Part shown: one piece after another, positions 51,983-60,825 of the stretch
Layout: each line of letters opens with the position of its first letter
Numbering within the stretch: position 1 is the first letter of the stretch
Origin: an uncultured Clostridium sp.
Lineage (GTDB): Bacteria > Bacillota > Clostridia > TANB77 > CAG-508
Direction of reading: 5' to 3'
NCBI GenBank assembly: GCA_945865665.1
Contig: CAMBEE010000008.1
Location: forward strand, 20,137 to 84,136
Length of the DNA stretch: 64,000 bases
Made by a program: the position numbers and the translations under genes
Notes under the pieces: generated by a model
Told to the model about the DNA's origin: nothing
The model's database searches: none
Seen by the model: the letters and a program-made list of their open reading frames with translations, nothing else

Positions 51983-54397
51983 TTAATATCTTTTTTTCAT
52001 TTGGTCTAATGTAGAATTCATGCTAGGTGTAAATCCATTTCTTTCAACTTTTGGTGGTACATAAGTTGATTTTCCTGAAACAAGTGGATATACAACATTA
52101 GCTAATTCATTTAATACCTGTACCATATTTTTAGGATATCCTTTTACTGATACCTCACAATTTATAACATTTTCCATATATTTAGTATACACTTCTTCAC
52201 TAAAAGGTACTGTTATATATCTTATTACATTTTTATCGAAAAGTTCTGTCATAAAAGACATTGCGGGATCATTATAATACGCCATTCCACCAATGATTGT
52301 TTTATCATTTACTCCTCTTAATTTTATAGCCTTATTTAAAACAATTCTTAATTTATTTTCTTTTAATACATTTTTAGATTTTAAATCTCTTAAAAAAGCT
52401 GTTAATGGCTGTATTGTTAATATATCAAATGATTGAACTAAATATATTTCTTGTACTTTATTGAAATATTCTATTGGTGTTTTAAAGTCACAATCAATTA
52501 ATACCAATGAGTGTTTTCTTAATAACGTTTGTAAAATTGTTCCGGCATTTTCAATTCCTTCTGTCTCATCAGGTAATGATGTATACACAGTCAAGTTTTT
52601 ATTAACTTGTATTCCATTAGCTGTTCCTTGAACTAAATTGCTAACACTGTTCATAGCTATCTTTCTTAGTTCTTCCTCGTTTTTTGTATATATATAATAA
52701 GAATTTCTATTTTTAGTAGTATCTAAAATGGCTGTATCTATTCCCATATTTGATGTTATTTCTGCTAAATTATTAACTATAAATGATGTTCCATTTTTTG
52801 TTGTACCTATAAAACAAGCAACCTTTTTGTCTGATGTTAATAAGTTAGAGATATCTACATCTGGTACTTCCTGCTTTTCTTCTAAACCAGGTAATACATT
52901 TGAATTTGTATTTTCAAATCTAGAATAGTTATTTGTATTTTCAAATCCTGGTAATGGATTACTTTCTTCTTGTTCAAATTCTTGCAATACAGTATCCTTT
53001 TCTTGTTCTTTTTTCTCAAATCCAGGTAGCACTGTATCTTCCTCTTTTTCTGTTTCCTCAAAACCAGGTAAAACAGTACTTTCTTCCTGTTTTGCTTCTT
53101 CAAATCCTGGTAAAATTGTATCTTCATTTTCCTCTACATCATCGAATCCAGGTAATACCGAAGAATCATCTTGTTCTATATTTTCTATTCTTTCTTGATT
53201 TTCATCTGGTAATGGATTTTTTCTAGGTCTTCCTCTTCCTCTTTTTGGTTTTTCTACCACATTTTCATCTGGTAATGGATTCTTTCTAGGTCTTCCTCTT
53301 CTCTTTTTAGATTCTTCAACAGCTTTAGTATTTTCTTGTTCTTTTAAATTTTCATCTTCATTTAATTTTTCTATTTTTTTTGATTGTTCCATCTCTTTTT
53401 GCATTTGAATATTTTTTTCATGATTTCTTAATGCTTCAGCATTTGTTTCTTCTTCAAACATAGGACCTATCTTTCTAACTTCTTTTACCTGCTTTACTGA
53501 AGAATATTGTTGAGATTCCTTTGGTACATTTTTTATTCTAGCTAATTTCTTTGTACTATTCATATTTACAGCCGAAGGTATTACAACAGGTTTATATAAA
53601 ATCTTTTCTTTATTTTCAGTATTTAAAAGTTTTTCACTTGTCCCATCATTTTTCTTATCCTTCTTAATTGTTTGTGATCTCAAATTATCTGAGACTTTAC
53701 TATTAAATGAAATAATTTGTTGATATTTTGGTGATTTTTCTTCAAGTACAGCTCTTACATTTAGTGGCAAAAATTTACATATTATTCTTAATTGGACATC
53801 ATTATATTGTGATGCAATTGTATCAAAGCTATCAACATATCTTTTTTCATCTTTTCCCAATCTTTTATAATGAGCCAAAATATTTTGAATTTCAATTTCA
53901 CTAACATCATTTTCACTTTCTGCCTGATAAGATACGTCTTCTGAATCTATCTTATAATATGCTTTTGCATCTTTTTTCAAACGTGGTTTATTTAACAACT
54001 TGCAAACATTATCAACACTTCTATCATTTCCTATCAAAGCATTATAAATTCCAATTCCAAATAATTTTATCAACATTTCTTCTGATTTTTCTCTTCTATC
54101 TGAGCAAATTAGAATTATTGGAATATCTTCACCACTAAGATTAGAAGCTTCATCACTTATACTATCTAATTTATCAAATATAAATTTATCTATTTGATCA
54201 TATTGTGTGTTAGTAAATGCCTCCAGTTCCTCACTTATTACTATTCTATCATAATTTTTATCCTTTTGTAATTCTTTTAATATTGCATTAAAGTAATAAA
54301 CATTTTTATATGAAATTATTTCTTTATACTCCCTTTGATATCTTTTCACAATTGATTCTGATATTTCTTCATTACTTACAGCAAATAAAACCTTCAT
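51983..54397 (-). CDS. Receiver-like / AT-hook / ParA-like multi-domain protein
   Basis: An 804-residue protein of unusual make-up. Residues 1-150 look like a pseudo-receiver (MKVLFAVSNEEISESIVKRY; DIPIILICSDRREKSEEMLI), as in the N-terminus of TadZ/CpaE. Residues 365-395 hold two AT-hooks (KRRGRPRKNPLPDEN, RGRGRPRKNPLPDEN). Residues about 410-505 are six to seven acidic repeats of LPGFEE type. From about 520 a MinD/ParA-like P-loop domain begins, CFIGTTKNGTSFIVNNLAEI, where Thr replaces the Walker A Lys. A role in positioning or membrane-localised assembly is inferred; I do not recognise the whole protein. Confidence 0.6.
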   Translation of the reverse strand: MKVLFAVSNEEISESIVKRYQREYKEIISYKNVYYFNAILKELQKDKNYDRIVISEELEAFTNTQYDQIDKFIFDKLDSISDEASNLSGEDIPIILICSDRREKSEEMLIKLFGIGIYNALIGNDRSVDNVCKLLNKPRLKKDAKAYYKIDSEDVSYQAESENDVSEIEIQNILAHYKRLGKDEKRYVDSFDTIASQYNDVQLRIICKFLPLNVRAVLEEKSPKYQQIISFNSKVSDNLRSQTIKKDKKNDGTSEKLLNTENKEKILYKPVVIPSAVNMNSTKKLARIKNVPKESQQYSSVKQVKEVRKIGPMFEEETNAEALRNHEKNIQMQKEMEQSKKIEKLNEDENLKEQENTKAVEESKKRRGRPRKNPLPDENVVEKPKRGRGRPRKNPLPDENQERIENIEQDDSSVLPGFDDVEENEDTILPGFEEAKQEESTVLPGFEETEKEEDTVLPGFEKKEQEKDTVLQEFEQEESNPLPGFENTNNYSRFENTNSNVLPGLEEKQEVPDVDISNLLTSDKKVACFIGTTKNGTSFIVNNLAEITSNMGIDTAILDTTKNRNSYYIYTKNEEELRKIAMNSVSNLVQGTANGIQVNKNLTVYTSLPDETEGIENAGTILQTLLRKHSLVLIDCDFKTPIEYFNKVQEIYLVQSFDILTIQPLTAFLRDLKSKNVLKENKLRIVLNKAIKLRGVNDKTIIGGMAYYNDPAMSFMTELFDKNVIRYITVPFSEEVYTKYMENVINCEVSVKGYPKNMVQVLNELANVVYPLVSGKSTYVPPKVERNGFTPSMNSTLDQMKKRY

Positions 54398-54400
54398 TTG

Positions 54401-54811
54401 TTACCCCCTTCCAAATTTTACAAACATTGCAAATGCTAGTGGTAAAATTTGGCAAATTATTAATAATGTAACGAATGTTACAATTAATCCCATACCTTTT
54501 TCCAACGTATCTAGTTTTCTTATACCTATTACATATTGGTGTATAGCTCCTATTGCAATTCCTAAGAAGCAAAATGGTATACTATATATTCTAACTATAT
54601 TTAAAATATATGCAACTGTTCCATATGCATCTGAACCATATTTTTCTTTATAGTCCTCTAATGATTTTGTTTGTGTTTCTTTTATTTCCACTAATTGACT
54701 TTCTGTTTTATTGTCAATTGCTTTTTCTGTTGCATATACATTATTAACAAAAGTAAACATCCCAAAGAATACTACTAATGTCACCATTATCATAGTTAAT
54801 GTTTTCTTCAT
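54401..54811 (-). CDS. Small secreted/membrane protein, VirB2/TrbC-like layout
   Basis: A 136-residue protein with a signal peptide (MKKTLTMIMVTLVVFFGMFT, cleavage near VYA-TEK), a charged stretch with a YGSDAYG motif, then two TM segments (residues about 77-95 and 110-130). Signal plus two TMs is the VirB2/TrbC pilin pattern, but the sequence itself gives no clear match. It precedes the ParA-like gene by 3 bases and is certainly cotranscribed, so both likely work together at the membrane. Confidence 0.5.
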   Translation of the reverse strand: MKKTLTMIMVTLVVFFGMFTFVNNVYATEKAIDNKTESQLVEIKETQTKSLEDYKEKYGSDAYGTVAYILNIVRIYSIPFCFLGIAIGAIHQYVIGIRKLDTLEKGMGLIVTFVTLLIICQILPLAFAMFVKFGRG

Positions 54812-54920
54812 TATTTTAGCCCCTTTCCTATTTTCTTAAAAGTACTTATTTTTTTACGTTTTTTATACTTATATATCATACAATAACTTCAAAAAAATAT
54901 CAAGGAATTTTACAAAAAAT

Positions 54921-56186
54921 TTACAATTTATTATATAAATACTGCATATAAGAGAAAACTGCATTTGCCCAATTTTTATCACTTGCGTATTTTGTGTTAA
55001 CTCCATTCAAAGTTGCACCATTATAATATGTTCCAACTGCCTTTTCTCCACCGTAAATACTTGTACCCGCTGGATTCAAATAATATTTAACAAAGACTCT
55101 GGCTAATAAATCTATGCTTTCTGAATAATTTGAAAAATTATATGCTCCATTGTATGGATTTGAGTCATATGCCCCGTATCCAAATAAATTATTTTTTTGT
55201 ATTGCTATTTTAGATGTGCCCCATGCACTTTCATGTATTCCTACGGAAGCAACAAATACGCCGTTTATATTATATTGTTTTTCTATGTAATAAAAATATT
55301 CTGCATTTTTTTCAAATATTTTGTTTGTATCTTTGCTATCTGATAATATTTTTTTAAATTGTTCTAATGTCAAACCACTTGGTTTGTTTAATTGCATATT
55401 TGTATTAAGTGTTGCTAATAATTGTGATTTTGATTTTGTTTCTGCCGTTGTATGTTTTTGTTCTTCACTTGAATTTGGATTTATATAAATTGTACACTCT
55501 GATTTAACCCAACCTGTTATATTTTGATATGATATTTTATACCAATTTTGAACAATTTCTAGCACTTTTAATTCATTATCTTTTTTTAATGTTGTTATTT
55601 TCCTGCTTTCTTCATCTGCATCAGCTCTTACTGCCAATTCGTCTGAAGTAACATATATTTTGTCTCCAACTTTAATTTTATAATTGCTTGTATAATTTGC
55701 ACCACCAATCTCTATTATTTTATTTGCAGATGCTTTTGTAACTGTTACTCCAATTTGTTCTTCTTTTATTTGCTGTCCTTCCTTGTCATATGTTGTTTTT
55801 ATTGCTATTTCTTGTTTTCCTTCTCTTCCTTCTTGAACAACTACTGATATTCCTTTTGGAATTTCTTTGTTTGTTCTATACTCTGTCAAATATTCTAATA
55901 CTTCTTCTTTTTTTGTTATTTGTTCTGTTTGTCCATCATTTGTATTTTGGTTTATTATTTTGTCTATATCTATTTTATTAGCTTGGCTCATTTCTTTATT
56001 TTTTTCTGCTACATTTATTGTATTTCTTTCATTGTTTAGATTTGTTGCTATTTCCTTTGCATATGATTTGTTTGTTGGAAAATACATTTTGCAAAACATT
56101 ATTATATAAAGTATCGCAAAAAAGGCAAATGTTGCATATATAATTGTTTTTAATGTTATTTTTATTCTATTTTCTTCTGTTTTCAT
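54921..56186 (-). CDS. Endo-beta-N-acetylglucosaminidase (GH73) with SH3 and G5-like domains
   Basis: A 421-residue wall hydrolase. N-terminal TM (residues about 11-33), a G5-like segment (KGISVVVQEGREGKQEIAIK, IGVTVTKASANKIIEIGG), a bacterial SH3 domain (YVTSDELAVRADADEESRKI) and a C-terminal glucosaminidase domain (GVFVASVGIHESAWGTSKIA with the catalytic Glu; NLFGYGAYDSNPYNGA). It cleaves GlcNAc-MurNAc bonds in peptidoglycan. The G5 and SH3 parts probably bind wall. Monocistronic in appearance, with GGAAGGATAAAG before the ATG. Confidence 0.87.
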   Translation of the reverse strand: MKTEENRIKITLKTIIYATFAFFAILYIIMFCKMYFPTNKSYAKEIATNLNNERNTINVAEKNKEMSQANKIDIDKIINQNTNDGQTEQITKKEEVLEYLTEYRTNKEIPKGISVVVQEGREGKQEIAIKTTYDKEGQQIKEEQIGVTVTKASANKIIEIGGANYTSNYKIKVGDKIYVTSDELAVRADADEESRKITTLKKDNELKVLEIVQNWYKISYQNITGWVKSECTIYINPNSSEEQKHTTAETKSKSQLLATLNTNMQLNKPSGLTLEQFKKILSDSKDTNKIFEKNAEYFYYIEKQYNINGVFVASVGIHESAWGTSKIAIQKNNLFGYGAYDSNPYNGAYNFSNYSESIDLLARVFVKYYLNPAGTSIYGGEKAVGTYYNGATLNGVNTKYASDKNWANAVFSYMQYLYNKL

Positions 56187-56330
56187 TCTTTATCCTTCCA
56201 TAACTGACATTTACTACCTCAAAAACATTTTGATTATTTCTTTTTCTACCAATATTGTAATATTTCTATGTTTTTTTGTCAATGGAAATTTCTTTGTACT
56301 TTGTTATATAAATAAAATACATATCACAAT

Positions 56331-56360
56331 AAAAAGACTTTAAATATTTAAAGTCTTTTT
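56331..56360 (-). terminator. Terminator of metK
   Basis: AAAAAGACTTTAAA and TTTAAAGTCTTTTT form a perfect 14-bp stem overlapping the metK stop codon; the T-run is on the minus strand downstream. Confidence 0.8.
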
Positions 56361-57457
56361 ATCTTTTCCCATTCTAAATTATATTTCCCAAAATGTCCAT
56401 AATTTGTTGTCTTAGTATAAATAGGTTCTCTGAGTTTTAAATATTCAATAATACCATTTGGTGTTAAGTCAAATTTTTCTCTTACCATATTTGCTAATTC
56501 TTCGTCTAATTTCTTACCCGTACCAAAAGTATTTACACATATAGAAAGAGGTTCTTTCATACCAATAGCATATGAAATTTGTATTTCACATTTTTCTGCA
56601 TATCCATTTGCAACTATATTTTTAGCAATGTGTCTTAACATATACGCACTACTTCTGTCTACTTTTGTTGCATCTTTTCCTGAAAAAGCACCGCCTCCAT
56701 GACGAGCATATCCACCATATGTGTCTACTATTATTTTTCTACCTGTTAATCCTGTATCTCCAAGAGGTCCTCCTATTATAAATCTTCCTGTTGGATTTAT
56801 ATATATTTTTGTATTTTCATCCATCATTTTTTCTGGAATCACTGCTTTTATTACCTTTTCAGTAATATCAGTTTTCAATTGTTCCATTGTTATTTCTGGT
56901 AAATGTTGTGTTGAAATTAATATTGTTTCTATTCTTTTTGGTTTATTGTTCTCATATTCTACTGTTACTTGTGTTTTTCCATCTGGACGTAAATATGGTA
57001 TTTCTTTTTGTTTTCGTACTTCTGTTAATTTTTTTGCTAATTTATGTGCCACTGATATTGCATATGGCATATATTCTTCTGTTTCATTTGATGCATATCC
57101 GAACATTATTCCCTGGTCACCTGCTCCACCATCATCTACTCCTAATGCAATGTCTAGACTTTGTTTAGTAATATCTACATTTATTTTACATGTTCTATAA
57201 TCCATATCTGTTTTTTCATTGTCATAACCTATATTTTTTATTGTTTGCCTTACTATTTTTTCTATATCTACTTGTCCCTTTGATGTAACTTGTCCTGCTA
57301 TTGTTACGGTGTTTCCTGTTACAAATGTTTCTACTGATACTCTTGAATATTTATCTTGTTTTAGATATTCATCTAATATACTATCAGATATTAAATCCGC
57401 TACTTTGTCTGGATGTCCCTCTGTTACACTTTCTGATGTAAAATAATATTTGTTCAT
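56348..57457 (-). CDS. metK: S-adenosylmethionine synthetase
   Basis: A 369-residue enzyme making SAM from methionine and [23 protein letters not shown] near the start, [32 protein letters not shown] and [20 protein letters not shown] are conserved ATP- and methionine-binding motifs. The start MNKYYFTSE at 57457 has a strong ATAGGAGGAAAAAC site; the track ORF extends 16 codons into the leader. It is slightly shorter than the usual 380-400 residues but has all motifs. No SAM riboswitch was recognised upstream. Confidence 0.95.
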   Translation of the reverse strand: MNKYYFTSESVTEGHPDKVADLISDSILDEYLKQDKYSRVSVETFVTGNTVTIAGQVTSKGQVDIEKIVRQTIKNIGYDNEKTDMDYRTCKINVDITKQSLDIALGVDDGGAGDQGIMFGYASNETEEYMPYAISVAHKLAKKLTEVRKQKEIPYLRPDGKTQVTVEYENNKPKRIETILISTQHLPEITMEQLKTDITEKVIKAVIPEKMMDENTKIYINPTGRFIIGGPLGDTGLTGRKIIVDTYGGYARHGGGAFSGKDATKVDRSSAYMLRHIAKNIVANGYAEKCEIQISYAIGMKEPLSICVNTFGTGKKLDEELANMVREKFDLTPNGIIEYLKLREPIYTKTTNYGHFGKYNLEWEKIKRL

Positions 57458-57510
57458 TTTTGTTTTTCCTCCTATAGTGTATAAGTTTTTTATATTAGTC
57501 AACAATTAAA

Positions 57511-57538
57511 TTTATAGTTCTATCTATATTATAGTCAA
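57511..57538 (-). promoter_or_regulatory. Possible promoter for metK
   Basis: TTGACT and TATAAA with a 16-base spacer on the minus strand, about 55 bases before the metK start. Confidence 0.4.
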
Positions 57539-57552
57539 TATTGTTTAAATTA

Positions 57553-58077
57553 CTATATATTAGCAACAATTCTTTCATATTTTTTATAATTAGGTTCATA
57601 TTTTTCTAACATTTTTATGAAGCTTTTGCAATGACTTTTGTATTTTAGATGACAATATTCGTGTAAAACTATATAATCTATTACATCTCTATCATATTTT
57701 ACTATTTCAGGATTTATTGTTATTTTGTTTTCTTCACATCTTCCAAGTTCTTCACTCATTTTTCTAATTTCGTAATCTTCTGGTGCAAATCCTAATAAGA
57801 TTCTTGTTTTTTCCATTGCTCTTTCTACTTCTACTTTTGCAATTTGTTCGTACATTTTGTCTATTGCTATATTTAATATTCTTTCGTTGTTTGCTTTTTT
57901 ATATTTGTTTGGTAGTGATATTTTTATAATTTTATCTTCTACATCTAATTCAGCAACTTTAATATTTTTGTATATTATTTTTACTTTATAATCTGTTCCT
58001 AATACAGGCACTGGATGTCTTTCTGCTGTTTCTTCTATTGTTATTTTTAGGTTAATTTTCCTTGTCATTATTTTCAT
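57553..58077 (-). CDS. YgjP-like (DUF45/SprT-type) metallopeptidase
   Basis: A 174-residue protein. YIVLHEYCHLKYKSHCKSFI near residue 137 has the HExxH zinc motif followed by a further His, as in the YgjP-like metal-dependent hydrolases. VERAMEKTRILLGFAPEDYE and ITINPEIVKYDRDVIDYI are matching family segments. Cytoplasmic; target unknown. The ATG follows GTGAGGAGTGATATAAA. Same direction as metK, about 96 bases upstream. Confidence 0.78.
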   Translation of the reverse strand: MKIMTRKINLKITIEETAERHPVPVLGTDYKVKIIYKNIKVAELDVEDKIIKISLPNKYKKANNERILNIAIDKMYEQIAKVEVERAMEKTRILLGFAPEDYEIRKMSEELGRCEENKITINPEIVKYDRDVIDYIVLHEYCHLKYKSHCKSFIKMLEKYEPNYKKYERIVANI

Positions 58078-58223
58078 TTTATATCACTCCTCACAAATTT
58101 ATGTTTTGCAAATTCTTGTTCGTTTTTGTTGTACTTATTTTATATTTATTTTTTTTTTTTGTCAATACTTTTTTTAAAAAAAGTCAAAATTTTTGTTCGG
58201 TATTTTATTTTCTTATATAAACG

Positions 58224-58251
58224 AAAAAAGGAGGAATATTTCCTCCTTTTT
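58224..58251 (-). terminator. Terminator after the 58255 gene
   Basis: AAAAAGGAGGAA, ATA and TTCCTCCTTTTTT form a near-perfect stem with T-run right after the stop codon on the minus strand. It also hides a GGAGG sequence. Confidence 0.8.
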
Positions 58252-58254
58252 CAT

Positions 58255-58602
58255 TCAAGCATTGTCTTCTTTTAACCTTATTAATATACTTTCTGGATTA
58301 ATGATTATAGTAAAGTATTGACTTATTTTACTATCTTCTGATGTTAAAATATCTTTTACAATATCCAACACACTTTCTTTATCTGGAATATTTATAACTT
58401 CTCCTTCTTCCTTTTTTCCAGAATAAACTGCTATTTTATTCTCAGGTTCATCCTTAATCTCAATGTGTACAGATTCTACTCCAATATCTTCAAAAAGCTT
58501 TATAGCTTTTTCTATAATTTTCTCTGCTTTCTCCTGTTGTTCTTTTTCTGATTTTTTTCGCTCTTCTAATACTTTTCTAGCAATTCTCTCAAAATCTCTC
58601 AT
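58255..58602 (-). CDS. Hypothetical protein, 115 residues
   Basis: Not recognised. The first third is a charged helix (RKVLEERKKSEKEQQEKAEK), the rest a small alpha/beta domain (VESVHIEIKDEPENKIAVYS; YFTIIINPESILIRL). No TM or signal peptide. GAAAGGAGAATTGACAAC precedes the ATG, and a strong terminator follows, so it is a single-gene unit. Could be a DNA or RNA-associated protein, but nothing supports a specific role. Confidence 0.55.
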   Translation of the reverse strand: MRDFERIARKVLEERKKSEKEQQEKAEKIIEKAIKLFEDIGVESVHIEIKDEPENKIAVYSGKKEEGEVINIPDKESVLDIVKDILTSEDSKISQYFTIIINPESILIRLKEDNA

Positions 58603-58695
58603 GTTGTCAATTCTCCTTTCAGTATTATGCTTGAATTAAATTAGTTACATATGTATAATATCATATTTTATGTAGAATATCAACAAAAATGTGGG

Positions 58696-58738
58696 CAAAA
58701 AGTGGACAAAACCATATTTTGGTATTTGTCCACTTTTA
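58696..58738 (-). terminator. Terminator of the GGGtGRT gene
   Basis: AAAAGTGGACAAA and its complement TTTGTCCACTTTT form a 13-bp stem with an AACCATATTTTGG inner part, followed by T-rich sequence on the minus strand. Confidence 0.75.
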
Positions 58739-58780
58739 TTTTAAGCATTATATAAAATTACTGTAATTCAGTATTATCAA

Positions 58781-59782
58781 CTATTTCATAGCTTCTTCTA
58801 CTGCAACAGCTACTGCAACTGAAGCACCAACCATAGGGTTATTTCCCATACCAATTAATCCCATCATTTCAACGTGAGCTGGTACTGAAGAACTTCCTGC
58901 AAATTGAGCATCTGAATGCATTCTTCCCATAGTATCTGTCATACCATAAGAAGCTGGTCCAGCAGCCATATTGTCTGGATGTAATGTTCTACCTGTTCCA
59001 CCACCTGAAGCTACTGAGAAGTATTTTTTACCTGCTTCAAGTCTTTCTTTCTTATATGTACCTGCAACTGGATGTTGGAATCTTGTTGGGTTTGTTGAAT
59101 TACCTGTAATAGATACATCAACATCTTCTAACCACATTATTGCTACACCTTCTCTAACATCGTTAGCTCCGTAGCATCTAACTTGGCTTCTTTCACCTTC
59201 TGAATATTTGATTTCTTCTACTATGTTTACTTTTCCTGTGAAGAAGTCAAAGTCTGTTTTTACATATGTAAATCCGTTAATTCTTGATATTACTTGTGCT
59301 GCATCTTTTCCAAGTCCGTTTAAGATTACTCTTAATGGTTCTTTTCTAACTTTGTTTGCTGATTTTGCTATACCAATAGCACCTTCAGCTGCTGCAAAAC
59401 TTTCGTGTCCTGCTAAGAATGCAAAACATTTTGTATCTTCTGATAATAGCATTGATGCTAGGTTTCCATGTCCTAATCCAACTTTTCTGTCGTCTGCAAC
59501 TGAACCTGGAATACAGAATGCTTGTAATCCTTCTCCGATTGCTTTAGCTGCATCTGATGCTTTGTTGCATCCTTTTTTTATTGCTATTGCTGCTCCTAAT
59601 GTGTATGCCCATGCTGCGTTTTCAAAACATATTGGTTGAATTCCTTTTACTATTTCGTATGGGTTGAATCCTTTGTCTGTGCATATTTTTAATGCATCTT
59701 CAAAATCTTTTATTCCGTATTTTTCCATTACTGGTTTTATTTGGTCTATTCTTCTTTCATAACTTTCAAATGTTACTGCCAT
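58781..59782 (-). CDS. GGGtGRT family protein
   Basis: A 333-residue protein of the family named for the motif SGGGTGRTLHPDN, seen near residue 255. Other conserved segments are FAFLAGHESFAAAEGAIGIA, LNGLGKDAAQVISRINGFTY and NPMVGASVAVAVAVEEAM. The family is widespread in anaerobes and its biochemical role is not established. It is usually beside an IscU-like scaffold gene, as here. Highly conserved, cytoplasmic and probably metal- or cofactor-associated; this last is inference. A GGAGGAATAAAA site precedes the ATG. Confidence 0.9.
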   Translation of the reverse strand: MAVTFESYERRIDQIKPVMEKYGIKDFEDALKICTDKGFNPYEIVKGIQPICFENAAWAYTLGAAIAIKKGCNKASDAAKAIGEGLQAFCIPGSVADDRKVGLGHGNLASMLLSEDTKCFAFLAGHESFAAAEGAIGIAKSANKVRKEPLRVILNGLGKDAAQVISRINGFTYVKTDFDFFTGKVNIVEEIKYSEGERSQVRCYGANDVREGVAIMWLEDVDVSITGNSTNPTRFQHPVAGTYKKERLEAGKKYFSVASGGGTGRTLHPDNMAAGPASYGMTDTMGRMHSDAQFAGSSSVPAHVEMMGLIGMGNNPMVGASVAVAVAVEEAMK

Positions 59783-59836
59783 TTTTATTCCTCCTTAAAA
59801 TTATGGTTTTATTTTTTTATAAGTTTTATTTTTTAT

Positions 59837-59962
59837 CTAAAACGAAGCAAAAGTGCTATATTGCTAGGAAAACAAATAAAAACTTTTGAGATAGTACGTT
59901 TGTACATCGATAAAATTTTTATGAAGTTTGACAACGCAAGATAGTGCTTTTCATTCGTTTTC
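59837..59962. repeat. Inverted repeat between the IscU-like and GGGtGRT genes
   Basis: AAAACGAAGCAAAAGTGCTATATTG and CAAGATAGTGCTTTTCATTC-GTTTT are inverted with three mismatches or bulges. An inner stem (ATAAAAACTTTT, AAAATTTTTAT) and a GTACGTTTGTAC apex lie between. It fills the intergenic space of the pair. Confidence 0.6.
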
Positions 59963-59963
59963 T

Positions 59964-60656
59964 TTATTCTTCTCTAGGGTCAATCTTCTTAACCGCTTCA
60001 TCAAATCTTCCATATGTACCAGAAGCTTTTTCAATAGCCTCTTTAGGATCAATTCCTTTTTTGATGTTATCCATCATTTTTCCTAAATGAACATATTTGT
60101 AACCAATAATTTGGTCATCTTTATCTAAACCTAATTCAACTATGTAACCTTCTGCAAGATTTAAGTATCTTGGTCCTTTTAATGAACTAGAATAAATTGT
60201 TCCAACTTGTGATGTATGTCCTTTTCCTAAATCTTCAAGTCCTGCTCCTACTGGAAGTCCTCCTTCTGAGAAAGCTGTTTGTGTTCTACCATATACTATT
60301 TGTAAGAATAATTCTCTCATAGCAGTATTTATAGCATCACATACTAAGTCTGTGTTTAATGCTTCTAATATTGTTTTTCCTGTTAAAATTTCTCCTGCCA
60401 TTGCAGCTGAGTGTGTCATTCCTGAACATCCAACTGTTTCAATTAATGCTTCTTGGATTATTCCATCCTTTACATTTAATGTTAATTTACATGCCCCTTG
60501 TTGTGGTGCACACCATCCTATACCATGTGTTAAACCTGATATGTCTTTAATTTCTTTTGCTTTTACCCATTTTCCTTCTTCTGGAATTGGTGCTGGTCCA
60601 TGGTCTACTCCTTTTGCTACTTTACACATTCCTTCTAATTCTTTTGAATAAATCAT
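59964..60656 (-). CDS. IscU/NifU-like iron-sulfur scaffold protein
   Basis: A 230-residue protein with an IscU-type fold: GWCAPQQGACKLTLNVKDG, ALIETVGCSGMTHSAAMAGE and LNTDLVCDAINTAMRELF hold the cysteines that correspond to the scaffold ligands, though the exact spacing differs from classical IscU. It is longer than IscU (about 130 residues) with a C-terminal extension (YIVELGLDKDDQIIGYKYVH, DNIKKGIDPKEAIEKASG). It is paired with GGGtGRT, as in other anaerobes, and the two are thought to act together on an Fe-S-related task that is not defined. Confidence 0.82.
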   Translation of the reverse strand: MIYSKELEGMCKVAKGVDHGPAPIPEEGKWVKAKEIKDISGLTHGIGWCAPQQGACKLTLNVKDGIIQEALIETVGCSGMTHSAAMAGEILTGKTILEALNTDLVCDAINTAMRELFLQIVYGRTQTAFSEGGLPVGAGLEDLGKGHTSQVGTIYSSSLKGPRYLNLAEGYIVELGLDKDDQIIGYKYVHLGKMMDNIKKGIDPKEAIEKASGTYGRFDEAVKKIDPREE

Positions 60657-60740
60657 CGTTTTTTGCTCCTTTCACTATGCTTCACTTTGTTAATCATTGT
60701 TTATTTTTTTAAAGATTTGGTGTCTTAACCCCCAATCCCG

Positions 60741-60798
60741 TTGTTTAATTTTTCGGGATTTGGAGACCCGTCCCCCAATCCCGAAAAATTTCAAACAA
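60741..60798. repeat. ATCCCG/ACCCGTCCCC palindrome
   Basis: TTGTTT-AATTTTTCGGGATT and AATCCCGAAAAATTTCAAACAA are inverted around TGGAGACCCGTCCCCC. A preceding CCCCCAATCCCG is repeated within it. The GACCCGTCCCC word is the same as in the 46.3 kb palindrome. Confidence 0.7.
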
Positions 60799-60825
60799 TA
60801 AATCACTTGGCTTTGCATTTTATTA

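Noticed and set aside
56721-57200. 159-residue plus-strand ORF
   Set aside because: Antisense to metK; no initiation signal.
57458-57540. SAM riboswitch upstream of metK
   Set aside because: The leader is only about 80 bases and lacks S-box-like conserved cores or a terminator.
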